Below are positions 6,877 through 14,682 of a stretch of DNA of 48,015 nucleotides, one piece after another. The notes under the pieces were generated by a model that ran no database searches, was not told the DNA's origin, and worked only from the letters and a program-made list of their open reading frames with translations. Numbering within the stretch: the stretch's first letter is position 1; each line of letters starts with the position of its first letter. This DNA comes from an uncultured Sphingomonas sp. GTDB taxonomy: Bacteria > Pseudomonadota > Alphaproteobacteria > Sphingomonadales > Sphingomonadaceae. Both the position numbers and the translations under genes were made by a program. The stretch is taken from NCBI RefSeq assembly GCF_913774285.1, contig NZ_CAJYHX010000009.1, positions 1-48,015 on the forward strand, read 5' to 3'.

Positions 6877-8766
6877 TCACTGGCAGGCCAGGCACTCGTC
6901 ATAGTCGGTCGACTCGCCCAGATCGAACTTGGGCTTCTCGATCGTGTTGTCGGCTTCCACCCCACCCGCGAACCCGGCGCGCTGCACCGACTTCGAGCGC
7001 AGATAGTAGAGCGACTTGATGCCCAGTTCCCAGGCGCGGAAGTGGAGCATCAGCAGGTCCCACTTTTCCACGTCCGCCGGGATGAACAGGTTGAGCGACT
7101 GCGCCTGGTCGATGAACGGCGCGCGGTCGCCCGCCAGCTCCAGGATCCAGCGCTGGTCGATCTCGAAGCTGGTCTTGTACGTGTCCTTCTCTTCCTGGGT
7201 CAGGAAGTCGAGGTGCTGGACCGAGCCGCCCTGCTCGAGGATCGAATTCCACACCGCGTCGGAATTCTTCGACTTTTCCTTGAGCAGCTTCTCCAGATAT
7301 GGATTGCGCACCGAGAAGGAGCCGCTGAGCGTCTTGTGGGTGTAGATATTGGCCGGGATCGGCTCGATGCAGGCGCTGGTGCCGCCGCAGATGATCGAGA
7401 TCGACGCGGTCGGCGCGATCGCCATCTTGCAGCTGAAGCGCTCCATCACGCCCATGTCGGCGGCGTCCGGGCACGGCCCGCGCTCGACGGCAAGCGCCAT
7501 CGAGGCTTCGTTCACCTGTGCGCTGACATGCTTGAAGATGCGGAGATTCCAGCTCTTCGCCATCGCGCCCTCGAACGGGATGCCGCGCGCCTGGAGGAAG
7601 CTGTGGAAGCCCATCACGCCGAGGCCGACCGAGCGTTCGCGCGCCGCCGAATAGCGGGCACGGGCCATCTCGTCGGGCGCGCGCTCGATATAGTCGGTCA
7701 GCACATTGTCGAGGAAGCGCATCACGTCCTCGATGAAGCGCTTGTCCTTGTTCCACTCGTCCCAGGTCTCGAGGTTGAGCGAGGAGAGGCAGCACACCGC
7801 GGTGCGATCATTGCCGAGATGGTCGCGGCCGGTGGGCAGCGTGATCTCCGAGCACAGGTTCGAGGTCGAGACCTTGAGGCCCAGATCGCGGTGGTGCTTC
7901 GGCATGGTCGAGTTCACGTGATCCGAGAACACGATGTACGGCTCGCCGGTGGCGAGGCGGGTCTCGACCAGCTTCTGGAACAGCGCGCGCGCATCCACCG
8001 TGGAGCGCACCGAGCCGTCCTTCGGGCTCTTGAGCTGCCATTCGGAGCCGTCGCGCACCGCTTCCATGAACGCGTCGGGGATCAGCACGCCGTGGTGCAG
8101 GTTGAGCGCCTTGCGGTTGAAGTCGCCCGAGGGCTTGCGGATCTCGAGGAACTCCTCGATCTCGGGGTGCGAGATGTCGAGATAGCAGGCGGCCGAGCCG
8201 CGGCGCAGCGAGCCCTGCGAGATCGCCAGCGTCAGCGAATCCATCACGCGGACGAAGGGGATGATGCCGCTGGTCTTGCCGTTCAGGCCCACCGGCTCGC
8301 CGATACCGCGCACGCTGCCCCAATAGGTGCCGATGCCGCCGCCGCGCGAGGCGAGCCAGACATTCTCGTTCCAGGTCTGGACGATACCGTCCAGGCTGTC
8401 CGGCACCGAGTTGAGATAGCAGCTGATCGGCAGGCCGCGGCCCGTGCCGCCGTTCGACAGCACCGGGGTGGCCGGCATGAACCACAGCTTGGAGATATAG
8501 TCGTAGAGGCGCTGGGCGTGCGCCTGGTCGTCGGCATAGGCCGAGGCGACGCGGACGAACAGGTCCTGATAGCTTTCGCCGGGGAGCAGATAGCGGTCCT
8601 TCAGCGTCTCCTTGCCGAAATCGGTGAGCAGCGCGTCGCGCGCATGATCGACCTCGACCGGATAGGGCTGGGGCGCGATCGCCTTGCTGTCGAGCGCCTT
8701 GCTGGCGGGGGCGGCTTCGATGGTGGCGGTCTCGTTCACGCTGGTCTCACTATCTCTGAATTCCAT
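6877..8766 (-). CDS. nrdA: Class Ia ribonucleotide reductase, large subunit (no ATP-cone)
   Basis: NrdA reduces ribonucleoside diphosphates to deoxy forms with NrdB as radical donor. The catalytic set is present: C116 (PISCYLN), N303-x-C305-x-E307 (NLCSE), C326 (second Cys of AVCCL), the radical-relay Tyr pair in SLYYLRS, and the C-terminal redox pair C625 and C628 in DECLACQ. At 629 residues it is much shorter than the 760-residue enterobacterial protein because the N-terminal ATP-cone is missing; residues 1-50 are low-complexity instead. The start at 8766 gives MEFRDSETS; the ribosome site is poor (GAGGT abuts the ATG). nrdB is 2.3 kb downstream, not adjacent. Confidence 0.96.
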   Translation of the reverse strand: MEFRDSETSVNETATIEAAPASKALDSKAIAPQPYPVEVDHARDALLTDFGKETLKDRYLLPGESYQDLFVRVASAYADDQAHAQRLYDYISKLWFMPATPVLSNGGTGRGLPISCYLNSVPDSLDGIVQTWNENVWLASRGGGIGTYWGSVRGIGEPVGLNGKTSGIIPFVRVMDSLTLAISQGSLRRGSAACYLDISHPEIEEFLEIRKPSGDFNRKALNLHHGVLIPDAFMEAVRDGSEWQLKSPKDGSVRSTVDARALFQKLVETRLATGEPYIVFSDHVNSTMPKHHRDLGLKVSTSNLCSEITLPTGRDHLGNDRTAVCCLSSLNLETWDEWNKDKRFIEDVMRFLDNVLTDYIERAPDEMARARYSAARERSVGLGVMGFHSFLQARGIPFEGAMAKSWNLRIFKHVSAQVNEASMALAVERGPCPDAADMGVMERFSCKMAIAPTASISIICGGTSACIEPIPANIYTHKTLSGSFSVRNPYLEKLLKEKSKNSDAVWNSILEQGGSVQHLDFLTQEEKDTYKTSFEIDQRWILELAGDRAPFIDQAQSLNLFIPADVEKWDLLMLHFRAWELGIKSLYYLRSKSVQRAGFAGGVEADNTIEKPKFDLGESTDYDECLACQ

Positions 8767-8955
8767 ACCTCGGACCCCTGTCTTCTGCGTCACGCAACAA
8801 CCGAATCGGGGCACCGTAGCGATCGTAGCACCAGCCGGGTTTGCGCGAGAACAAAAAGTGTCCATCGGCCCGGCGCCCGGCACGAGTCGGCCCATGCCGC
8901 ATCTGGGGATGCGAACGATGGGTTACCAGTGCTTGGGCTTGCCCCTTGGTGCGAC

Positions 8956-8969
8956 CACTACAGATTGTG
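8956..8969. promoter_or_regulatory. Possible NrdR box upstream of nrdA
   Basis: CACTACAGATTGTG resembles the NrdR-box palindrome (CACTATATATAGTG) at 11 of 14 positions and lies 190 bases upstream of the nrdA start. Usually two boxes occur about three helical turns apart; I see no convincing second one. The surrounding interval 8767-9202 holds no gene I can support. Confidence 0.3.
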
Positions 8970-9202
8970 CCAATCCGAGTCCGGGCACAAGAGCCCAAAT
9001 GAAGCTGGAATGCAACGGCTCATCGCCGAAATGACTCGACTCATGGCGCCGCCGACGCCGCGGAAAGCGCGCGACGCACGGACCTTCCTTGCCTCCGGAA
9101 AAGGCAAGGGAACGAACATGGAACTGCAAATAAATTTTGGGGGATGAATCACCCCCGCCACAACCGCTGGTGGCTGTGGCGGCGCAAGCTGCACCATAGG
9201 CG

Positions 9203-10084
9203 CTATCGCAGCGGCAGATAGAGCTCGGTCACGGCCTCGTTCTCGGGCACGTCGGGGAAGAAGGCGACCCGTCTTGCGAAGAGCGGGAAGTCGCCCGGCT
9301 CCTCGCCGCTTTCCGGCAGCCATTCGCGGTAGAGGAACAGCGCGGCGCGTTCGAGATCGTCGGCATGCCCTACCACGCGCAGCATCGCGCAGCGACTTTC
9401 CGGGATCATACCGGGTTCGATGCCATGGTCCGGGTCTGCCGCTGGGTGCTTCACCCCAGCGCATAGGTCGAGCCGATAGTCCTCGGGCGGCGTGGTGCGC
9501 GGGTCGGTGTGGAAGATGGTGTAGGTGGCGCTGGCCGGCGGGCGGTGGCCGCTGGTCTTCCGCCAGGCAATGAAGCGGCGGATCGTGTCGCCGAGATGGG
9601 CGGGGTCGCCGCGGTGGGTCAGGAACGCCATCGGGGTGGCGGGGAAATCGAGCGTCGTCACGTCGGCGCACGTGAATCGGGTCTGCATCGTCTGGCTCCT
9701 TGCTTGGGTGAGCGGCGCGAGGGCCGCGTGCCAGGGATGCCAGTCCGGCGCCGCGCGAAACTGCGACGGCGCCTGGCCGAAGCGCTGGCGGAAGACCCGG
9801 GCGAACGCCTCGGGCGCTTCATAGCCGGCGTCGAGCGCGATGCCGGTGATCGGCTCGCCCGGCCGATAGGCTAGGCGATAGGACGCCCGCTTCATCCGCA
9901 CGAGCTGGACGTAGCGATGCACCGACAGGCCGAACAGCGCGCTGAACTGGCGGTGGAAATGATGCTTCGAAAACGCCGCGACGCCCGCCAGCGTCTCCAG
10001 GTCGAGATCGTCCTCGGCATGCGCGTCGACATGGTCGAGCACGCGCTGCATCCGGGCATGGTAGCGGGCGAGCGGCGTCTGCAT
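9203..10084 (-). CDS. AraC-family regulator with GyrI-like effector domain
   Basis: This is a 293-residue transcription factor. Residues 5-110 form the AraC double helix-turn-helix; the second-helix signature is seen in GYEAPEAFARVFRQRFGQAPSQFR. Residues 135-293 resemble a GyrI-like ligand-binding domain, as in Rob or BmrR-type proteins, with the HRGDPAHLGDTIRRFIAWR opening and the terminal ELYLPL strand. Such proteins sense small hydrophobic or cationic compounds. A GGAGG ribosome site precedes the ATG. The gene is divergent from an exported amidase at 10224 with 139 bases between, so it may regulate itself and the amidase; that is inference. Confidence 0.9.
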   Translation of the reverse strand: MQTPLARYHARMQRVLDHVDAHAEDDLDLETLAGVAAFSKHHFHRQFSALFGLSVHRYVQLVRMKRASYRLAYRPGEPITGIALDAGYEAPEAFARVFRQRFGQAPSQFRAAPDWHPWHAALAPLTQARSQTMQTRFTCADVTTLDFPATPMAFLTHRGDPAHLGDTIRRFIAWRKTSGHRPPASATYTIFHTDPRTTPPEDYRLDLCAGVKHPAADPDHGIEPGMIPESRCAMLRVVGHADDLERAALFLYREWLPESGEEPGDFPLFARRVAFFPDVPENEAVTELYLPLR

Positions 10085-10223
10085 CTTTTCCTCCGTGGCG
10101 ACGCCTTCCTAGGGGCGAAGGGGCGGGCCGCCCGACCGATCTTGCCCATTGTCCATCGGGGCAGGATTGCGCTTGGTCCGGCACAGGCTAGGCTGCTCGC
10201 GAACCAGACAAAAGGGGGATGCG

Positions 10224-11798
10224 ATGCGGGCTTGGGGTGTGGCGATGCTGGCGCTGGCCGCGGCGAGCCCGGCGGTGGCGCAGGTGCAGGTGCAGGTGGA
10301 GGAAGTGCCGGCGACGAAGATCGCCGCCGATCTCGCCTCCGGCAAGACCAGTAGCGCCGCGGTGACGACCGCCTATCTCGCGCGTATCGCGGCGATGGAC
10401 GGGAAGGGCCCGACGCTCCGCTCGGTCATCGCGGTGAGCCCTGATGCACTCGCCCAGGCCCGCGCCAGCGATGCGCGGCGCAAGGCGGGCAAGGCGCTGG
10501 GCCCGCTCGACGGGATGCCGGTACTGATCAAGGACAATATCGAGACCAGGGAACTGCCGACCACTGCCGGCAGCCTGGCGCTCAAGGACAACGACACCGG
10601 CCGCGACGCCCCGGTGGTGGCGCAGCTGCGCGCGGCGGGCGCGGTGATCCTGGGCAAGACCAATCTCAGCGAATGGGCGAACATCCGCTCGGACCATTCG
10701 ATGAGCGGCTGGAGCGCGATCGGCGGACTGGTGCGCAACCCCTATGCGCTCGATCGTACCTCGTGCGGCTCGTCCAGCGGATCGGGCGCGGCGGCGGCGG
10801 CGAGCTTCGCGGCGGTGGCGGTGGGGACCGAGACCGACGGCTCGGTGGTCTGTCCCTCGGTGATGAACGGGCTGGTTGGCCTCAAGCCGACGCTGGGGCT
10901 GGTGAGCCGCACCCATGTCGTGCCGATCAGCCACAGCCAGGATACGCCGGGGCCGATGGGGCGCAACGTGGCGGATGTCGCGCTGCTCTTCTCGGCGATG
11001 GTCGGCGAGGATCCCGCCGATCCGGCGACCAAGGGCGCCAACGCCTACCGGAAGGACTATGCGCAGGGCCTCGCGGCCGATGCGCTGAAGGGCATGCGGA
11101 TCGGCTATTGGCGGCCCGAGATGGCGGACGATCTCGCCGCCCGCTTCGACAAGGCGCTGGACGAACTGCGTGGGGCGGGTGCGACACTGGTCGAGGTGAA
11201 GGTCCCCAAGCTCGACGGGCTGGGCGAGGCCGAGGGGCTGGTGCTCTATACCGAGCTCAAGGCGGATCTGGCGGCGTACCTCGCGACCGCCCCGGCGGCA
11301 GTGAAGGTGCGGACACTCGCCGACGTGATCGCCTTCAACCAAGCCCATGCGGGCGAGGAAATGACGTTCTTCGGCCAGGAGACCTTCCTGAAGGCGGAGG
11401 CGACCAAGGGCCTCGACGATCCCGACTACAAGGCGGCGCGCGCCAAGTCGCAGCGGCTGGCGGGGCCCGAGGGGATCGACGCGATGCTCAAGGCGGCGGG
11501 CGCCGAAGTGCTGGTGACGCCGACCTATGGCACGCCCTGGCTGAGCGATCCCGCGCATGGCGACCAGTTCGTCGGCCCCTCGGCGAGCGAACTGCCGGCG
11601 GTCTCCGGCTATCCGCACCTCACGGTGCCGATGGGGCTGGTCAACGGGCTGCCCGCCGGGCTGTCGTTCATCGGCACGGCGTACGCGGACGGGCTGCTGC
11701 TGCGCGCGGGCTATGCCTATGAGCAGGCGAGCAAGGCGCGGGTGGCGCCGCAGTACCGCGCGACGATCCCGGCGGATCTGGGGCCGCGCGGGCGGTGA
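10224..11798 (+). CDS. Exported amidase-signature enzyme
   Basis: This is a 524-residue hydrolase of the amidase-signature family, which cleaves C-N amide bonds with a Ser-cis-Ser-Lys triad. The triad is visible as K103 (GMPVLIKDN), S183 (SCGSSSGSG) and S207 (GTETDGSVVCPS), with the Gly/Ser-rich signature around it. Residues 1-19 form a signal peptide (MRAWGVAMLALAAASPAVAQ), so it should act in the periplasm. I chose the ATG at 10224, preceded by AAAGGGGG, because it gives the signal peptide; an upstream in-frame start would bury it. The substrate is unknown. It is divergent from an AraC-type regulator. Confidence 0.93.
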   Translation: MRAWGVAMLALAAASPAVAQVQVQVEEVPATKIAADLASGKTSSAAVTTAYLARIAAMDGKGPTLRSVIAVSPDALAQARASDARRKAGKALGPLDGMPVLIKDNIETRELPTTAGSLALKDNDTGRDAPVVAQLRAAGAVILGKTNLSEWANIRSDHSMSGWSAIGGLVRNPYALDRTSCGSSSGSGAAAAASFAAVAVGTETDGSVVCPSVMNGLVGLKPTLGLVSRTHVVPISHSQDTPGPMGRNVADVALLFSAMVGEDPADPATKGANAYRKDYAQGLAADALKGMRIGYWRPEMADDLAARFDKALDELRGAGATLVEVKVPKLDGLGEAEGLVLYTELKADLAAYLATAPAAVKVRTLADVIAFNQAHAGEEMTFFGQETFLKAEATKGLDDPDYKAARAKSQRLAGPEGIDAMLKAAGAEVLVTPTYGTPWLSDPAHGDQFVGPSASELPAVSGYPHLTVPMGLVNGLPAGLSFIGTAYADGLLLRAGYAYEQASKARVAPQYRATIPADLGPRGR

Positions 11799-11828
11799 GG
11801 TCCTAATTTACCCATCCTGCTTCTATAC

Positions 11829-11947
11829 TCCCCTCCCGCTTGCGGGAGGGGCAGGGGGAGGGTGTGACGTGGAGGTTCTTTCTGCGACGGCCTCGCCTGC
11901 TAGCCTCACGCACCCTCCCCTAACCCCTCCCGCAAGCGGGAGGGGGA
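11829..11947. repeat. Bilateral GC-rich palindrome (CCCTCCCGCTTGCGGGAGGG type)
   Basis: The left arm (11829-11864) contains CCCCTCCCGCTTGCGGGAGG, itself a palindrome; the right arm (11911-11947) is its near-complete inverted copy, separated by about 46 unrelated bases. The same unit recurs at 43813-43932. It occupies the gap between the convergent amidase and gpmA genes and may also end their transcripts. Confidence 0.85.
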
Positions 11948-11963
11948 CTTGTGGGCGGAGTGC

Positions 11964-12650
11964 TTACCGCTCACTCAGATAATAGCGCTCGACTTCCTTC
12001 AGGTCGCCGTCGAGCTCGTACACGATCGGCTGGCCGGTCGGGATTTCCAGGCTGACGATGTCCTCGTCCGCGATACCCGACAGGTGCTTGACCAGCGCGC
12101 GCAGCGAGTTGCCATGCGCCGCGATAAGCACGCGCTTACCGGCCTTCAGCTCCGGCGCGATGCGCTGCTCCCAATAGGGCAGCACGCGGGCGATCGTGTC
12201 CTTCAGGCTTTCGGTCTGCGGGATCGGAATGCCGGCATAGCGCGGGTCCTTGGTCAGGTCCCAGGGCGAGCCCGCCTCGGGGAGCGGCGGCGGCACGTCG
12301 AAGCTGCGGCGCCAGATCTTCACCTGTTCGTCGCCATGCTTGCCCGCGGTCTCGGCCTTGTCGAGGCCGGTCAGGCCGCCATAATGGCGCTCGTTGAGGC
12401 GCCAGTCCTTCTCTTCCGGCAGCCAGAGGCGGTCCATCGCCTCCAGCGCCAGGTGCAGCGTCTTGATCGCGCGGCTCTGGAAGCTGGTGAAGCACTGGTC
12501 GAAGTCGAGGCCCTTCTCCTTCATCAGCGTGCCGGCGGCGGTGGCTTCGCGCACGCCCTGCTCGGTCAGGTCGACGTCCCACCAACCGGTGAAGCGGTTC
12601 TCCAGGTTCCAGGCCGACTGGCCGTGGCGGATCAGGACGAGGGTGGGCAT
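11964..12650 (-). CDS. gpmA: 2,3-bisphosphoglycerate-dependent phosphoglycerate mutase
   Basis: GpmA interconverts 3- and 2-phosphoglycerate in glycolysis and gluconeogenesis in the cytoplasm. The 228-residue protein starts with the phosphohistidine signature [10 protein letters not shown] (R8, H9). The other catalytic residues are at the expected places: R60 (SRAIKT), E87 (LNERHYGGL) and H179 (AAHGNSLR). Length and the C-terminal tail match the dPGM class, not a general histidine phosphatase. AAGGAG precedes the ATG. It is divergent from a dienelactone hydrolase gene and convergent with the amidase across the repeat at 11829. Confidence 0.96.
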   Translation of the reverse strand: MPTLVLIRHGQSAWNLENRFTGWWDVDLTEQGVREATAAGTLMKEKGLDFDQCFTSFQSRAIKTLHLALEAMDRLWLPEEKDWRLNERHYGGLTGLDKAETAGKHGDEQVKIWRRSFDVPPPLPEAGSPWDLTKDPRYAGIPIPQTESLKDTIARVLPYWEQRIAPELKAGKRVLIAAHGNSLRALVKHLSGIADEDIVSLEIPTGQPIVYELDGDLKEVERYYLSER

Positions 12651-12726
12651 GGGCGTTCTCCTTGTAACTGCGCGTCGCCGTCCTTAGCGAAAGGGCCGAC
12701 AGGGACAAGCGCAGGAGACGACACGC

Positions 12727-13452
12727 ATGGCATTGGTTCGACAGACGCTGGTCTATGACGGCCCCGGCGGCCCGTTCGAGGGTGTGGCGGCATGGGACGA
12801 TGCGGTTTTGGGCAAGCGGCCGGCGGTCTTGGTGCTGCCCAACATCCTCGGCCAGAAGGAAGAGGACAATGTGAAGGCCGATGCGCTGGCGGCGCTCGGC
12901 TACACGGCGCTGGTCGCGGACGTGTACGGGCAGGGCAAGCGCACCACGCTGAGCGATCCGGAGATGGGCCGCTACATGGCCGAGCTCAACGCCGATCGCG
13001 GCTTGCTGCGCGCGCGAATGGAAGCGTCGCTGGCGGCGCTGACCGGCCTGGAGCAGGCGGATGCCGAGCGCACCGCCGCGATCGGCTTCTGCTTCGGCGG
13101 CAAGTGCGTGCTGGACATGGCCCGCGCCGGGCTGCCGATCCTGGGCGGCGTGTCCTTCCACGGTGTCTATGACCGGCCCGACTATGCCACTGCCTCGCCG
13201 ATCACCGCGAAGCTGCTGGTCTGCCATGGCTGGGAAGACCCGCTCTGCCCGCCCGAGGCAACCGTCGCGCTCGCTCAGGAGCTGACCGCGGCGGGCGCCG
13301 ACTGGCAGCTTCACGCCTATGGCCATGCGGGCCATGCCTTCACCGATGTCAGCCGCAAGGGCGGCGACAACCCGAAGGTCGCCTTCGAGCCCAAGGCCGA
13401 TCGCCGCAGCTGGCAGGCGATGACCATTTTCCTCGCCGAGCTGTTCGGATGA
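12727..13452 (+). CDS. Dienelactone hydrolase family protein
   Basis: This is a 241-residue alpha/beta hydrolase. It carries the Cys-Asp-His triad of dienelactone hydrolases: C122 in GFCFGGKC, D171 in GWEDPLCPPE and H203 in GHAGHAFT. Classical members open dienelactones in chlorocatechol breakdown, but many single-gene homologues have unknown substrates, and no ring-cleavage genes are nearby. No signal peptide, so cytoplasmic. CAGGAG precedes the ATG by ten bases. The stop is two bases before the start of the next gene, an FUSC-type membrane protein, so they form an operon. Confidence 0.9.
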   Translation: MALVRQTLVYDGPGGPFEGVAAWDDAVLGKRPAVLVLPNILGQKEEDNVKADALAALGYTALVADVYGQGKRTTLSDPEMGRYMAELNADRGLLRARMEASLAALTGLEQADAERTAAIGFCFGGKCVLDMARAGLPILGGVSFHGVYDRPDYATASPITAKLLVCHGWEDPLCPPEATVALAQELTAAGADWQLHAYGHAGHAFTDVSRKGGDNPKVAFEPKADRRSWQAMTIFLAELFG

Positions 13453-13453
13453 G

Positions 13454-14557
13454 ATGAACCGCCTGCGCGACGCCTGGAACGCCATGCTGGGGCGGATCAC
13501 GCCCCGCACCGTCGACGCCGCCGAGTGCGTCGTCTCGGTGTTGCTGGCGATCCTCGTCGCGCATGCGATCGGGGGCGACAATGTCGCCTGGGCGGCGTTC
13601 GCCGGCTATATGGTGATGCGCGGGCGCGCCGGCGAAACGGTGGTGCGCGGGCTGCTTCGGATCGTCGGGACGGTGACCGGCGGCGGCCTTGCCCTGCTGC
13701 TGGCGCCGCTGGTGGCGACCAACTGGCTGGGCAGCGCGCTCGCGATGCTGGTGGTCGGCACGCTGGGCCTCTACCGCGCACTCACGGCACGGCGCGCCTA
13801 TGCCTGGCTGTTCTTTGGCCTCACCTTCGCGATGGTGCTGCTCGACAAGATCGACGCGCCCACGACCGCGCTCGGCCAGTTCGTCGAAACCCGGATCCTC
13901 GAAACGATAGCGGGCACGCTCGCCTGCATGGCGGTCAGCATCGTCTCGGCGCTGACCATCCGCCGCCGCTGGCCGGCCGCGCCGACGCCGCCGCCAGTGG
14001 TGGCGCTATGGCATCCCGCCGCCTTCTATCACGCCGCGCAGGCTGGCATCGCCCTCGCGTTGCTGATCGGCGTTGCGCACGCGTTCGCGCTGCCGGCGCT
14101 GGCGCAAAGCGCGGTGGGTGTGATGGCGGTGATGCTGGTGCCGGTGCACGGTCTCGGCGCGGGCGGGCTGGTGCCGGTGAGCGCGCGGCTGGCGCAGCGC
14201 TTCGTCGGCTGCCTCGCCGGCGCGGCGTTTGCTGCGCTGTACCTGTTCGGGGCGGACGGCCATGCACCCGTGCTGGTTGCCGGCACTGCGATCGGCGTGG
14301 CGATCGGGCGGATGATCGAGAACGGGCCGCACAGCTATCGCTATGTCGGCACCCAGTTCACTCTGGCAGTGCTGGTGATGCTGGTGCCCGACAGCTATGC
14401 CGATGGCGATGTGCTGCCGGGTATCGAGCGGCTGGTCGCGGTGCTGATCGGCATGGCGATTCTGGAGCCGGTGCTGCTCGCCGGCCATTGGCTGACACCG
14501 CGTTATGCGCCAGCGGATCGGGGTGAGGCGGGCCTCGACGAGGCCGGCGGCGTTTGA
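13454..14557 (+). CDS. FUSC-type membrane protein (aromatic acid exporter-like)
   Basis: This 367-residue protein has two repeats of about five to six hydrophobic helices (roughly residues 25-165 and 195-350), the layout of the fusaric acid resistance or aromatic-acid exporter superfamily. Motifs such as VAWAAFAGYMVMRGRAGETVVRGLLRIVGTVTGG resemble the first FUSC half, where a basic helix follows each Gly-rich pair. It lacks the large cytoplasmic domain of YccS-type members. Family assignment is by pattern. It begins two bases after the dienelactone hydrolase stop, so it may export a product or an inhibitor related to that enzyme; this is inference. Confidence 0.75.
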   Translation: MNRLRDAWNAMLGRITPRTVDAAECVVSVLLAILVAHAIGGDNVAWAAFAGYMVMRGRAGETVVRGLLRIVGTVTGGGLALLLAPLVATNWLGSALAMLVVGTLGLYRALTARRAYAWLFFGLTFAMVLLDKIDAPTTALGQFVETRILETIAGTLACMAVSIVSALTIRRRWPAAPTPPPVVALWHPAAFYHAAQAGIALALLIGVAHAFALPALAQSAVGVMAVMLVPVHGLGAGGLVPVSARLAQRFVGCLAGAAFAALYLFGADGHAPVLVAGTAIGVAIGRMIENGPHSYRYVGTQFTLAVLVMLVPDSYADGDVLPGIERLVAVLIGMAILEPVLLAGHWLTPRYAPADRGEAGLDEAGGV

Positions 14558-14682
14558 GTTTCGCAACCGCAGCAAAAAGGCAACGTCACGCCAGTTTTAT
14601 CGAACCGCCGCCGAACTGAAACATCGCGACCCTAGCCGCCCCCCAGCTTGCAACCGCAACACCAGACCTGGGGGGTCGCCAA

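Noticed and set aside
9144..9221. A 25-codon frame (MNHPRHNRWW...) upstream of nrdA, overlapping the AraC 3' end
   Set aside because: It is rich in Arg and His, its only ribosome site abuts the ATG, and it overlaps hairpins and the coding end of the AraC gene. I consider it chance.
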